64,000 bases of DNA from Leptolinea sp. HRD-7 (GCA_024363285.1 AP024710.1:2698001-2762000); one strand, 5' to 3'; shown: positions 13,835 through 22,725, counted from the first letter of the stretch. Translations and numbers: made by a program. Notes: a model not told the origin generated them from the letters alone.

Positions 13835-13992
13835 ATACATTTCTTTGGTCTGATCGCGGGGAAACCCCCAACGCGAAGGCCGTTCGAAAGAATGAGGATA
13901 TAGCAGTATAACTGAATAGGTAGTCGATCTGATCGCAGGATAAGCCGATGCGAAGGTCCATTTCAAAAATGGGTCTTCGCATCGGCTTTTTG
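13835..13992 (+). ncRNA. Structured late leader transcript
   Basis: From the likely start near 13835 to the terminator at 13942-13992 there is no gene. Two related modules follow each other: TCTGATCGCGGGG...GCGAAGG (from 13849) and TCTGATCGCAGG...GCGAAGG (from 13927). The first has GGGG-AAA-CCCC and TTC-GAAA-GAA hairpins. A short terminated leader ahead of all late genes resembles the lambda 6S RNA arrangement controlled by antitermination. Confidence 0.5.
13942..13992 (+). terminator. Strong terminator between early and late regions
   Basis: AAGCCGATGCGAAG and CTTCGCATCGGCTT pair perfectly over 14 bp, with an inner GTCCATT/AATGGGT stem, followed by TTTTTG. Late transcription from the promoter at 13799 must pass it. 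Confidence 0.85.
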
Positions 13993-14015
13993 TTTAACCC
14001 AAACTGGAGAAAAGT

Positions 14016-14585
14016 ATGAAAAAACTGTTTTCGAATGTGGATTTCTGGGTAGCGCTGATCACACTGTTTGTGTTGATCGTGGGGGTTTTCATCCCCGGTT
14101 ATGCGCTGGATGTGCCCCACACGGCCGGTCTGGCGGCTATCTCTGCCGGCTATTTGATCAGCCTGGCCATCGCTCCGGCGGCATTTAGCTGGGGCAGCCG
14201 TAAGTTCTGGCTGACGGTGCTGTCATTTATATATGTGTTGATGGATTCCTTTCACGCGTTTCCGGGGGTGCTGGATGTTGGCAGCCTGGCGTTGTTTGTC
14301 ACCGGTGTGGCTATTTACTTAGTAGGCCTGGCCAAGGATCCGGGTAACGGCTGGGCTGGACTTATGGTCTCACGTAAATTCTGGGGATTTCTCGGGTCGA
14401 TTGCGATGATCTTGATGCGGGCCTATAACGTTGTCTTCCCGTCAGGGATCACTGTCGATCAATTGGCGATCATTATTTCCGGGTTGTGGGCGTTGATCCT
14501 GAAGGCTGCATTTGGTAAGGATATCCAGCCTGTCCCGGATGTCGATGTGCCTGACGATACGGGCGCTGCTGCAGGCGCCGGGTAA
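14016..14585 (+). CDS. Multi-span membrane protein, holin-like
   Basis: 189 residues behind GGAG. Four to five hydrophobic segments are visible (FWVALITLFVLIVGVFIPGY, LAAISAGYLISLAIAPAAF, a third near 65-85, SLALFVTGVAIYLVGLA, and one near 150-165), ending in an Ala/Asp-rich tail. Position as the first late gene, followed by an XhlA-like gene, suggests a role in lysis. It is larger than most holins, so the assignment rests on context. Confidence 0.55.
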   Translation: MKKLFSNVDFWVALITLFVLIVGVFIPGYALDVPHTAGLAAISAGYLISLAIAPAAFSWGSRKFWLTVLSFIYVLMDSFHAFPGVLDVGSLALFVTGVAIYLVGLAKDPGNGWAGLMVSRKFWGFLGSIAMILMRAYNVVFPSGITVDQLAIIISGLWALILKAAFGKDIQPVPDVDVPDDTGAAAGAG

Positions 14586-14593
14586 TTCGATCC

Positions 14594-14983
14594 ATGCCAC
14601 CGAAAGTGCAGGCAGTTGTGACAGTTCCGGAAGAATCAATAACCGCCAATGATCTGCAGCGACAGATCAAGAGCCTTGGAGAACACATGGATCATGGCTT
14701 TTACGAGCTGAAAGAACTATTCCGCAAGAGCGATGAGCGATTGCGCGGGCTGGAAACGAGAGAAGCAAGTTGCCAGCCTATTGTCACAGCTCGGATCGAT
14801 GCTGCCTGGCGTGAGATAGATGCACACAAGGATCAGATCAGAGATCTGCAGGTCGCTGATGATGGTCAAGACATGGCAATCACCCAGCTGAGGGAACAGA
14901 ACAAGCTGCTTCTCTGGTTGGCTGGGATTGAAGGGTCTGCAATCCTTGTGTGGTTCATCACTTCGTTACTGAAATTGATCTGA
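14594..14983 (+). CDS. XhlA-like coiled-coil protein with C-terminal membrane helix
   Basis: 129 residues. A long coiled-coil helix (about 18-105, ITANDLQRQIKSLGEHMDHG and onward) leads into a C-terminal membrane helix (LAGIEGSAILVWFITSLLKL). This is the form of haemolysin XhlA-type proteins, membrane-associated partners of phage holins. It follows the holin-like gene by 8 bases. Confidence 0.65.
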   Translation: MPPKVQAVVTVPEESITANDLQRQIKSLGEHMDHGFYELKELFRKSDERLRGLETREASCQPIVTARIDAAWREIDAHKDQIRDLQVADDGQDMAITQLREQNKLLLWLAGIEGSAILVWFITSLLKLI

Positions 14984-15031
14984 AAATGGCTGATTTTATT
15001 GGTGTTTTTACTGGTTTTTATAGGGATTTGT

Positions 15032-15409
15032 ATGCCCTTTAAATCAAGGAAACCCTGCGCATTTCCTGGATGCGCTGAGTTGGTGCCTGGTGGGTACTGC
15101 GACAATCATAAGACCGCAGTACCCACTCACGCGCCCACCGAAGCAGAACGGGCAAAGCACCGGCTGTATGACAGGCGCTGGCAGATGGCACGAGAGCGCC
15201 AGTTAGAGAAAGAACCCTGGTGCGTCGATTGTTTGCGCGCAAACATTCATACAGAAGCCACAGAAGTACACCATGAAGAACGTCATGAGGGCAACCGGGT
15301 GAAGTTCTGGCGAAGCAAGCTGGTGTCACTTTGTCATGGTTGTCACTCTCGAAGAACGGCGGAAGAGGTGGGGTTCGTCAACAGGGGGAGGGGTACTAAA
15401 AATGTTTGA
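15032..15409 (+). CDS. HNH endonuclease
   Basis: 125 residues from ATG 15032 behind AGGGA; upstream codons in this frame are AT-rich and untypical. The beta-beta-alpha metal motif is clear: CVDCLRA (two Cys), then TEVHHEERHEGN, then LVSLCHGCHSRRT. HNH proteins next to the terminase genes of HK97-type phages assist DNA packaging cleavage. Residues CLRANI are encoded by a parS-like palindrome placed within the metal motif region. Confidence 0.88.
   Translation: MPFKSRKPCAFPGCAELVPGGYCDNHKTAVPTHAPTEAERAKHRLYDRRWQMARERQLEKEPWCVDCLRANIHTEATEVHHEERHEGNRVKFWRSKLVSLCHGCHSRRTAEEVGFVNRGRGTKNV
15230..15245. repeat. parS-like palindrome, copy 4
   Basis: TGTTTGCGCGCAAACA inside the HNH gene, in the same frame as copy 2 (CLRANI). 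Confidence 0.75.
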
Positions 15410-15492
15410 GTCTGGGGAGTGTCGAGCGGGCGGGGCCTTCCGCACGAAAAATTTTCCCAATGTGAAGAATCCGGAATAAGAGGCAAATTTTT

Positions 15493-16077
15493 ATGCCAGC
15501 AAGGAAACCATCCAGTTTGATCAATCGGCACGAGACAGCCGCGGAACGGGCAGAGCGCGAAGAGCGTGACGCTGCCCTGCGCCCGAATCGGACGCTGCCA
15601 CAGAACCCGCCGGCGAGTTTACGCGGCCGGCGGACGGCAGAGGCTGTCTGGCGCCGATTGATCAGGATGTATGGTGAGCTGGATGCGGAGATCGTGACCC
15701 GCCTGGATATGGGATTGATCGAGGACTTCTGCATCCTGGCTGAACAGGTAGCGGAGCTTGACGCCATGCGGAAAGCGTCCTTCTCTCAATTCGAGCTGCT
15801 TGACATAGTAAGAAAGAAGCAGCTTGAGGATGGAAAATTCGAATCGGCTGTGAAGACCGGAATGAAGATGGAAGAGTCGTTCCAGACAACCCTGAAGCTG
15901 GATGGCCGGGTGGACCGGAAGCGGGATCTGATGTTCAAGATGCGGCAATCGCTTTACCTCACGCCGCGGGCCAGAGCTGGAACGGCTCCCAAAGGAAAGG
16001 CGCCAGAGGAAGAAATTGATCCGATGGATGCCCTGCTGGGAAAAGTGAATGAGTTCGTCAATGAGAAAGTTGAATGA
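15493..16077 (+). CDS. terS: Terminase small subunit, P27 family
   Basis: 194 residues. The basic N-terminus (NRHETAAERAEREERDAALR) and the helix pair AEAVWRRLIRMYGELDAEIV / LIEDFCILAEQVAELDAM are typical of P27-type small terminases, which recognise the packaging site on phage DNA. The next gene, the large terminase, starts inside its stop codon region (ATGA). The C-terminus is acidic (EEEIDPMDALLGKV). Confidence 0.88.
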   Translation: MPARKPSSLINRHETAAERAEREERDAALRPNRTLPQNPPASLRGRRTAEAVWRRLIRMYGELDAEIVTRLDMGLIEDFCILAEQVAELDAMRKASFSQFELLDIVRKKQLEDGKFESAVKTGMKMEESFQTTLKLDGRVDRKRDLMFKMRQSLYLTPRARAGTAPKGKAPEEEIDPMDALLGKVNEFVNEKVE

Positions 16078-17741
16078 AGAAATCTATCTCATTCCTTATC
16101 GTATTGATATTGGCGGTCACTATGTTCAGTGAAGCCAAAGCTGATTATGCGGTCAATTTCTTTGAGCTGCTTAAGCATACGATTGGCGAGTATGCCGGCA
16201 AGCCGTTCATTTTGTTTGACTGGGAAAAACAGATCATCCGGGATGTGTACGGCACGCTGAATGAAGATGGCGCCAGGCAGTACCGGTACGTGTACATCGA
16301 GCTACCAAAGAAGAACGGGAAAAGCGAGCTGGCCGCCGGCGCTGCACTATATCATCTGTTTGCTGATGGAGAGCAAAAAGGGGAGATCTACGGGTGCGCC
16401 GCTGACCGGGGGCAGGCCAGTATTGTATACAAAGTGGCTAAGGATATGGTGCAGATCACCAGCCTTGCAAAGCGGGCAAAGATCACTGATTCCGCGAGGA
16501 CCATTGAAGACAAGAAATCCGGATCGGTCTATAAGGTTCTGAGCGCGGAGGCCTTTACCAAACACGGTTTCAATACCTCAGCCTGTATATTCGATGAGCT
16601 CCATGCCCAGCCTAACCGCGATCTCTGGGATGTTATGACGTTTGAAGCTGGTGCCGCCCGCCGGCAGCCAATCTGGTGGGTAATCACTACGGCCGGTGAT
16701 GACCCGGACCGGGTTGGTATTGGTTGGGAGATCCACGAATACGCCATGAAGGTAATGAGTGGCGAGATCATTGATCCTACCTGGTATGTTGTAATCTACA
16801 ACTACGAAGGGGATGACATATATAACGAGGAGAACTGGTTCAAGGCTAACCCTAGCCTTGGCCTGGCGAAGTCACTGAAATCTATGCGGGAAGCCGCAGC
16901 GACCGCAAAGAATAAACCTGAGAATGAACGGTTGTTCCGGTGGTTGGATCTGAATCAGTGGATCACTACCAAGCTCACCACATGGCAGCCGATAGAGCTG
17001 TTTGACAATACGGTAGGTACATGGAATCGCAATGACCTGGCTGGACGGGATTGTTTCATAGGGTTGGACCTATCCACGACTACCGACCTGGCTTCAATGT
17101 GCGGCATTTTCCCGCCACAGGGAAACCAACCTGATTGGCGGATCATCTGGGACTCGTTTATCCCTGATGAAAACATGCGGGAGAGGATCGCCCTTGACCA
17201 TGTCCCTTATGACAAGTGGGCGGCTGCCGGGTATGTGACGGCTACGCCGGGGAACATCATCGATTACACGGAGATCCACAAGCGGATCAGCCTATGGCGG
17301 ACGCTCTACAACGTTATCGAGCTGGATGCGGACCGGGCGTTTGCCACGATGCTGCTTCAAATATTGGAAAAGGAAGGGCTGGTGTGTGTGGATATTCCGC
17401 AGACATTTGTCTCTTTGACGGATCCGCTGAACCAGACAGAGGTATTGCTGAAAGGTAAAGCACCGGATCCGACTGTTCCGGTAGCGGGGGACCCGCTGTT
17501 AACCGGTTTTATGACACATGAATACAACCTGGTGGCGCGGTGGGCATTCGGGAATACCAGTATTGCGGTCAACGGACAGGGCTTCAAGAAGTATGTAAAG
17601 GAGCACAAGGGGAAGAGCGTGGTAAGAACCCGCAGGATAGACCCGGTGGCCGCCTGGATCACCGGGATGGCGCGCGCCCGGTACTACAAGGGGAACGTGG
17701 ATATCAGCGCTGAAATTCTCTCTGATGATTGGGGAATGTAA
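16074..17741 (+). CDS. terL: Terminase large subunit
   Basis: 555 residues, HK97-type. Motor domain: NFFELLKHTIGEYAGKPF (28-45), Walker A PKKNGKSE (78-85), Walker B CIFDE (171-175), coupling motif near WWVITTAG (201-208). Nuclease domain: GLDLSTTTD (330-338) with the first metal Asp332. It packages DNA into the prohead and cuts it. Odd point: residues 1-17 (MKKSISFLIVLILAVTM) look like a signal peptide or membrane anchor, which terminases do not need; homologous sequence starts about residue 19. The start overlaps terS, so this N-terminus is probably truly translated. Confidence 0.93.
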   Translation: MKKSISFLIVLILAVTMFSEAKADYAVNFFELLKHTIGEYAGKPFILFDWEKQIIRDVYGTLNEDGARQYRYVYIELPKKNGKSELAAGAALYHLFADGEQKGEIYGCAADRGQASIVYKVAKDMVQITSLAKRAKITDSARTIEDKKSGSVYKVLSAEAFTKHGFNTSACIFDELHAQPNRDLWDVMTFEAGAARRQPIWWVITTAGDDPDRVGIGWEIHEYAMKVMSGEIIDPTWYVVIYNYEGDDIYNEENWFKANPSLGLAKSLKSMREAAATAKNKPENERLFRWLDLNQWITTKLTTWQPIELFDNTVGTWNRNDLAGRDCFIGLDLSTTTDLASMCGIFPPQGNQPDWRIIWDSFIPDENMRERIALDHVPYDKWAAAGYVTATPGNIIDYTEIHKRISLWRTLYNVIELDADRAFATMLLQILEKEGLVCVDIPQTFVSLTDPLNQTEVLLKGKAPDPTVPVAGDPLLTGFMTHEYNLVARWAFGNTSIAVNGQGFKKYVKEHKGKSVVRTRRIDPVAAWITGMARARYYKGNVDISAEILSDDWGM

Positions 17742-17896
17742 TGAATAAATATCTGGATGACATTCTCTATGTTTGCGGGTGCTGCTTGATCATCTACGCC
17801 ACGTACCTGCTTAGTGTTGTGGCCGCTTTGTATGTGAGCGGAGGACTTTTGATTGTGGCCGGGGTTCTGGTCAGTCTCGGAGGGAAGAAAGAATGA
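17741..17896 (+). CDS. Small membrane protein between terminase and portal
   Basis: 51 residues (MNKYLDDILYVCGCCLIIYA...), TAATG overlap with the terL stop and ATGA overlap with the portal start, so clearly part of the operon. Two hydrophobic segments (about 9-31 and 33-46) suggest a double-spanning membrane protein. Small genes of this kind between terL and portal occur in several siphoviruses; function unknown. Confidence 0.65.
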   Translation: MNKYLDDILYVCGCCLIIYATYLLSVVAALYVSGGLLIVAGVLVSLGGKKE

Positions 17897-19131
17897 TCTT
17901 ACGCAATGCTGTGAAAAACCTTGTAACCCCAACCTGGACGCGGCCTGAATTGTTAGGCGGCGGTGTTTCTATCTCAACGGTGGCAGGTAAATCGGTTAGC
18001 ACGACAAACGCGATGCGAATCGCAACGTATTACCGCGCCCTGAATCTGATCACGGACGATCTGAGCATGATTCCCCTGCAGTTGATCAACTCGGAGACCA
18101 AGAAACGGGTTATGCCGGATTTCGTTCGTCGAAATATGGCGTTCGCGGTTGAGGTACAGCCCAATCCGTACATGATCCCTTTTATGTTGCGGAAACAATT
18201 CTGGGTTGATGTACTAACCCATGGCGACGGCATTCAATGGTCGCCGGTGGGGACGCGGATGATCATCAACCTTGACCCGGCTGTGACCTATGCCGAGAAG
18301 CGGGCAGACGGGAATATCTGGTGGATCTCTCAGGATGTGGAAGGCAGACCCATGGTGATGCCTGATGCTGAGGTGAAGCACGTTCACATCAATATGAAGA
18401 CACCCTTCAAGGGGCGCGGGGTGATCGAATTCGCTCGGGAAACACTGGGTACCCGGATGGCCGGAAATGAAACGAAAGCAGGGATCTTCCAGCGCGGATT
18501 GATGCCCTCTGCCATAGCTGAATTTGATGGCGATATGAATTCGGATGCCAGGCAGAAGGTACGTGATTCTTACTGGGAAGCGGCCCGCGGTTCTGATGGA
18601 TCGGGCGGCGTGGTCGTTCTCGATGGGAAGGTCAGGAAGTTTACCCTGGCCGAGATCAAACCGGTTGACGCGCAGTTTCTTGAATCGATCCTGGCCGAGG
18701 ATGTTGATATTGCCAATTTCTTCGCGCTGCCCCTGTACAAACTCAACCAGGGAAAACAATCCTACGAGTCTAATGACCAGCAGGATGAAGACTACATGCG
18801 GTCCACGCTGGACCCGTACCTGGTGCAGGATGAACAGGCTTGCCGCATCAAGTGGCTGACGGGCGCCGAGCAGAGTACCAGTTACTGGCGGTATAACCGT
18901 GACGCGTTCCTGAGGATGAATTCAAAGGCGCGGGCGGTGTACCTGAAGGACAAGATCTTATCCGGGCAAATGACGCCGAATGAAGCGCTGGCAATTGATG
19001 ACCAGCCAGGCTATACCGGCGGGGATTTCCACTTCATTCCATCCAACATGGCCATTATCGCGGATGGGAAAGTGACAGCCATTAGTAAGCCGGAAACAAA
19101 TTCCGGAGACGGGAGCGCGAATGAAAAATAG
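17893..19131 (+). CDS. Portal protein, HK97 type
   Basis: 412 residues. Typical HK97 portal pattern: VSTTNAMRIATYYRALNLI followed by TDDLSMIPLQLI (36-70), MLRKQFWVDVLTHGDGIQW, HVHINMKTPFKGRGVIEFAR, a central NFFALPLYKLNQGKQSYESN wing motif (about 275-295), and WLTGAEQ with LRMNSKARAVYLKDKILSG near the end. Portals form the dodecameric vertex through which DNA enters. Followed, with an 11-base overlap, by the head protease gene. Confidence 0.93.
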   Translation: MILRNAVKNLVTPTWTRPELLGGGVSISTVAGKSVSTTNAMRIATYYRALNLITDDLSMIPLQLINSETKKRVMPDFVRRNMAFAVEVQPNPYMIPFMLRKQFWVDVLTHGDGIQWSPVGTRMIINLDPAVTYAEKRADGNIWWISQDVEGRPMVMPDAEVKHVHINMKTPFKGRGVIEFARETLGTRMAGNETKAGIFQRGLMPSAIAEFDGDMNSDARQKVRDSYWEAARGSDGSGGVVVLDGKVRKFTLAEIKPVDAQFLESILAEDVDIANFFALPLYKLNQGKQSYESNDQQDEDYMRSTLDPYLVQDEQACRIKWLTGAEQSTSYWRYNRDAFLRMNSKARAVYLKDKILSGQMTPNEALAIDDQPGYTGGDFHFIPSNMAIIADGKVTAISKPETNSGDGSANEK

Positions 19132-19909
19132 ACCCATCCGATGTTTTCAAGGAACCGCCGAGCCTTATACCCGGTTCTGGACTGTTAAAAACGCCGCAGA
19201 CACACCCAGCGGTGAGCCGGAGATCGAATTCTTCGGGGTTATCTCTGAGTATTCCTGGTGGGGTGATGAGATCACTCCGCAGATGTTCCGGGATGATCTG
19301 AATGCCATTGGCAAGGGCGGCCCGGTGACGATCAAGGTAAATTCCGGCGGCGGCGATGTTGTGGCCGCGTCTGTCATCCGGTCGATCCTGGGAGAGTACC
19401 CCGGGTTCAAAACCATCAAGGTGATCGGGATGGCAGCCAGCGCCGCAGTGGCTATTGTTCTGGCCGGAGACAAGATCCTTATCCAGGATACGGCTTACAT
19501 GATGATCCATGATCCACTATTTGAGGTCATGTATGCCACCCTGGATATCGAGACACTTGAATCGTGGCTGGCGTGCCTGAAGACCACAAAAACCGGGTTG
19601 GCGGATACCTATGCCAACCGGACGGGAATAAGTGTGGACCGGATCAACCGGATGATGACAGACACCACGTATCTTTCGGCCAATGAGGCTGTGAAGATGG
19701 GCTTCGCTGATGAAGTGCTACATATCGGTAAAGAAGCCATGCAGGAATCAGAAGCGGTAGCGAAGGCGAATGCTGCCCTTCTGAAAAACTATATGAATGT
19801 TCCGGAAGCGCTGCTCAATCAGGCCAGCGAACCGGTTCAAAGCGCCGCGGTTGTGGACCTGCCTGAGGATGAGCAGCGCTTCCGTGACGAAATCAACTTT
19901 TATTTGTAG
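19121..19909 (+). CDS. Head maturation protease, ClpP type
   Basis: 262 residues. ClpP-like serine protease: oxyanion strand VNSGGGDVVAA (73-83), nucleophile Ser107 in GMAASAAV, His130 in MMIHDP. In HK97-type phages this family cleaves the capsid scaffold during maturation. The last 60 residues after LHIGKEAM are Glu/Ala-rich and may act as scaffold. It precedes the capsid gene directly, the usual order portal-protease-capsid. Confidence 0.92.
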   Translation: MKNRPIRCFQGTAEPYTRFWTVKNAADTPSGEPEIEFFGVISEYSWWGDEITPQMFRDDLNAIGKGGPVTIKVNSGGGDVVAASVIRSILGEYPGFKTIKVIGMAASAAVAIVLAGDKILIQDTAYMMIHDPLFEVMYATLDIETLESWLACLKTTKTGLADTYANRTGISVDRINRMMTDTTYLSANEAVKMGFADEVLHIGKEAMQESEAVAKANAALLKNYMNVPEALLNQASEPVQSAAVVDLPEDEQRFRDEINFYL

Positions 19910-19926
19910 TAAGGAAGGAGATAGGT

Positions 19927-21303
19927 ATGGATCTAAAAAAATTGCTTGATGAAGTAAATTCCGCGGATAAAGCCTGGAAAGACAAACTCGCGGAATCCGA
20001 TGAGCTGTTCAAATCCGGAAAACGGGAAGAAGCCATGGCCCTGAAACCGGATGTTGATCGGCTCAAAGCCGCCTATGAAAAGGCGTCCAATGAATACAGC
20101 TTTGCTCGTGACATTGATGCAGGCATGAATTCAAATGGCGGGCAGCAGGCTGCCGGCGCGAAAATGGTTGCCGTGGATGAAAACGACCTTGCCATTGGTA
20201 TGTCTGCCAAAGAGCTGCAGAACTACAGCCTTCTACGGTTGATCAACGCTGTGAATGAATCCAAGATGGGTGATCCCCGCGCGATCCAGAAGGCCGGGCT
20301 TGAGCTGGAAGCCAGCCAGGCCATGGCTGAGAAACTCGGACGTGATCCCAAGGGTGTGTTTGTCCCCTGGGACCTGATGATTACTCCCATGGATGCCCGC
20401 GGTGGCGCTGTACGCCTGCGTAACAACCAGATGGTTGGCGATCCGGAATACGGCGGTTACCTGAAACAGACTCAGCTTCTCACCGGGTCATTCATTGATA
20501 TTTTGCGTAACAAGATGGTCACCCGCCAGGCTGGCGCCACGGTGATGACCGGTTTGGTCGGCGATATCGAAATCCCCAAAAAGATCCAGGGATCTTCCTA
20601 TTACTGGGTCGGGGAAGGCGGCGGCCCAACTAAGAGCGAATTGAAGTTTGGACAGGTGAAGGGGAGCCCTCGCACCATCGCCGGTTATTTGCAGCTCACC
20701 CGCCGTTTCATCAAACAGGTTTCAATGGATGCTGAAATGCTGGCGCGTGAAGATCTGGCCAGTTCCCTTGCCCTGGGTATGGACTTTGCCGGCTTGCATG
20801 GCGCCGGCGCAGGCAACGAGCCTCGCGGTATCCAGAACGTAACCGGGATCGGGTCAGTAGTAGGTGGAACTGATGGCGCAGTCCCCGATTGGGCGGATAT
20901 CGTTGACCTTGAGACTGAGGTCTCCATTGATAACGCTGATACCGGCAGCCTGGCCTACATCACCAATACCAAGATGCGCGGCGTGTTCAAGAAGACCCCC
21001 AAGGTCTCCGGCCAGAACGGATTTATCTGGGAAGACGGTGAGATGAACGGTTACCCGGCTTTGGCCACCAACCAGGTGAAATCCAACCTGACCAAAGGTT
21101 CAGCCATTGGCGTTTGCTCTGCGATCTTCTTCGGGAACTGGGCTGATCTGGTTTATCTGCTGTGGGGTGGTTTGGATCTGATCATCGACCCGTACACAAA
21201 CTCCACCAATGGCGATGTGCTCATCACTGCTATGCAGGATGTGGATAACGTTGTCCGCCGGGCGCAGTCATTCTCGGCCATGCTGGACGCCAAGGCTTCC
21301 TAG
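19927..21303 (+). CDS. Major capsid protein, HK97 fold
   Basis: 458 residues behind AGGAAGGAGAT. The N-terminal helical part (1-60, MDLKKLLDEVNSADKAWKDK...) is the scaffold-like delta domain removed by the protease. The mature part contains GYLKQTQLLTGSFIDILRNK, IEIPKKIQGSSYYWVGEGG, RTIAGYLQLTRRFIKQVSMD and NYPAL-like NGYPALATNQV, all HK97 gp5 landmarks. It builds the icosahedral shell. Confidence 0.93.
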   Translation: MDLKKLLDEVNSADKAWKDKLAESDELFKSGKREEAMALKPDVDRLKAAYEKASNEYSFARDIDAGMNSNGGQQAAGAKMVAVDENDLAIGMSAKELQNYSLLRLINAVNESKMGDPRAIQKAGLELEASQAMAEKLGRDPKGVFVPWDLMITPMDARGGAVRLRNNQMVGDPEYGGYLKQTQLLTGSFIDILRNKMVTRQAGATVMTGLVGDIEIPKKIQGSSYYWVGEGGGPTKSELKFGQVKGSPRTIAGYLQLTRRFIKQVSMDAEMLAREDLASSLALGMDFAGLHGAGAGNEPRGIQNVTGIGSVVGGTDGAVPDWADIVDLETEVSIDNADTGSLAYITNTKMRGVFKKTPKVSGQNGFIWEDGEMNGYPALATNQVKSNLTKGSAIGVCSAIFFGNWADLVYLLWGGLDLIIDPYTNSTNGDVLITAMQDVDNVVRRAQSFSAMLDAKAS

Positions 21304-21323
21304 CCTGAATTAAGTGTTATTGA

Positions 21324-21349
21324 CCCTGCTCCGGATAACCGGAGCAGGG
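21324..21349 (+). terminator. Hairpin after capsid gene
   Basis: CCCTGCTCCGG and CCGGAGCAGGG form an 11-bp stem around ATAA. There is no T-run, so it may be a weak terminator or an mRNA stabiliser that keeps capsid messages abundant. Confidence 0.55.
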
Positions 21350-21380
21350 ATTGATGCAGAAAATTCCCAAAGGAGTAACC

Positions 21381-21806
21381 ATGGATAGTATTTTCAAGGA
21401 TTGCAAAATATCCATCCAGGCGATGAAAGCCGCCGATAACGAAACCCTTACCGGCACCGCGTTGGATATGCAGGGCTATGACTCTGTGGCGTTCATCGCC
21501 ACCGCGCTTCACGGTGAAGCGCTTGATTTCTCGATCAAAGCCCAGCAGGGCGCGGTATCCACAATGTCTGATGGGGCTGACCTGGCTGGTACGTCCGTTG
21601 CCTTCAGCACCACAACAACCGTTGATGGATTGACCACGCTTGAGGTCCACCAACCTAACGAACGGTATGTTCGGTCCGTTACCACTGTTCCAAACGCCAC
21701 GGCCGCCACCCCTGTGCTCGTGCTGGCCATCCAGTTCAACTCTAAGGATGTTCCGGTTTCCAATTCCGGAGAGTTGCATGTTTCCCCTGCTGAAGGCACC
21801 GCATAG
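21381..21806 (+). CDS. Probable head decoration or fibre-like protein
   Basis: 141 residues from ATG 21381 behind AAAGGAGTAACC. Almost wholly beta-strand (SVAFIATALHG, DFSIKAQQG, TTLEVHQPNERYVRS, PVLVLAIQFNSKDVPV). Short beta proteins directly after the capsid gene commonly cement or decorate the head. No certain family match; the call rests on place and fold. Confidence 0.6.
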   Translation: MDSIFKDCKISIQAMKAADNETLTGTALDMQGYDSVAFIATALHGEALDFSIKAQQGAVSTMSDGADLAGTSVAFSTTTTVDGLTTLEVHQPNERYVRSVTTVPNATAATPVLVLAIQFNSKDVPVSNSGELHVSPAEGTA

Positions 21807-21821
21807 GATAGGAGGTGACAC

Positions 21822-22178
21822 ATGAAAGTCCTCCTGACACGGTCCGTGGCCATTCGCGGCCAGGGATTTCCGGAAGGTGAAAAGCTTGACCTGGGTATTG
21901 ATGATGCCAAGGCTCTCGTAGCCATGGGAAAAGCTGTTTTCACATCCGATGTGCCGGCTGATGACCCGGAGCCGGTTGTTGTGCTCAGCCGTGCAAAAGC
22001 TGCCAGGGCTAAAGAAGCCGCGAAGGCCAAAGAAGCTGAAGAGGCGGCCAAAACTGACAAGGCTGTTGCCGATAAGATCAGCGGCGCGGAATCGCAGTTG
22101 GATGACTCCGGAACAACCGAAGTCGAGAAAACCGACGAAACCGCCGGTGATAACCAGGCCGCGAAAGCCGCGGAATAA
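21822..22178 (+). CDS. Small phage protein with Ala/Glu/Lys-rich tail
   Basis: 118 residues behind GGAGGTGAC. Residues 1-45 (MKVLLTRSVAIRGQGFPEGEK followed by LDLGIDDAKALVAMGKAV) form a small beta/alpha domain found in head-region proteins of siphoviruses. Residues 60-118 are low-complexity charged helix (AKEAAKAKEAEEAAK). Function unknown. Confidence 0.6.
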   Translation: MKVLLTRSVAIRGQGFPEGEKLDLGIDDAKALVAMGKAVFTSDVPADDPEPVVVLSRAKAARAKEAAKAKEAEEAAKTDKAVADKISGAESQLDDSGTTEVEKTDETAGDNQAAKAAE

Positions 22179-22190
22179 GGGAGTGGAAGC

Positions 22191-22688
22191 ATGACCAACA
22201 TTTTGACAGCAAGCGAAGCCGCGGCGGTTCTGCGGTGCGAATCAACGGATGCCGCGATGTTGGCCCTGCTTCCGCAGATCGACGCGTATATCAAGGATGG
22301 GACGGGTCACGATTGGACAGCCGACTCGCCCATCCAGGATACAGCCAAAGCCGCGGCAAGGGTGTTGCTGGTGCGCTGGTATGAGGACCCGGGCCGGATC
22401 TCTGATGCTCCGTTACATGGAATCGCATCGCTGATGACACAGCTCGAGGTGATCGCGCTGCGGTACAAGGTGTTCAAGGGGCTGGTAAGCGCTGGGGCCA
22501 TTGCCATGGATGGTGTGAATGCCGGCGACACGGTGAGCAAGCTTACCGGTTTGATCGGCGCCACGGGTGATCAATCTGCCAAGTTTGAGAGTGTGATCAG
22601 TGTGGACGGTGAGATCCAGCAGACGGCCAATGAGGACCTTTCAGGAATCTATTTCCGGGCATACATCGTTCCTCCGGAGGCGCTATGA
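22191..22688 (+). CDS. Head-tail connector (gp6-like adaptor)
   Basis: 165 residues behind GGGAGTGGAAGC. Mostly helical with LTASEAAAVLRCESTDAAML, a long AKAAARVLLVRWYEDPGRI helix and PLHGIASLMTQLEVIALRY, the usual pattern of HK97 gp6-type adaptors attached below the portal. The C-terminal part (QSAKFESVISVDGEIQQTAN) is beta-rich and less typical. Confidence 0.7.
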   Translation: MTNILTASEAAAVLRCESTDAAMLALLPQIDAYIKDGTGHDWTADSPIQDTAKAAARVLLVRWYEDPGRISDAPLHGIASLMTQLEVIALRYKVFKGLVSAGAIAMDGVNAGDTVSKLTGLIGATGDQSAKFESVISVDGEIQQTANEDLSGIYFRAYIVPPEAL

Positions 22689-22692
22689 CGGA

Positions 22693-22710
22693 ATGTTTGC
22701 GCGCAAACAT
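22693..22710. repeat. parS-like palindrome, copy 5
   Basis: ATGTTTGCGCGCAAACAT, perfect over 18 bp, in the 37-base gap between two head-tail genes. Confidence 0.8.
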
Positions 22711-22725
22711 TTTTCAGGAGGCTGA

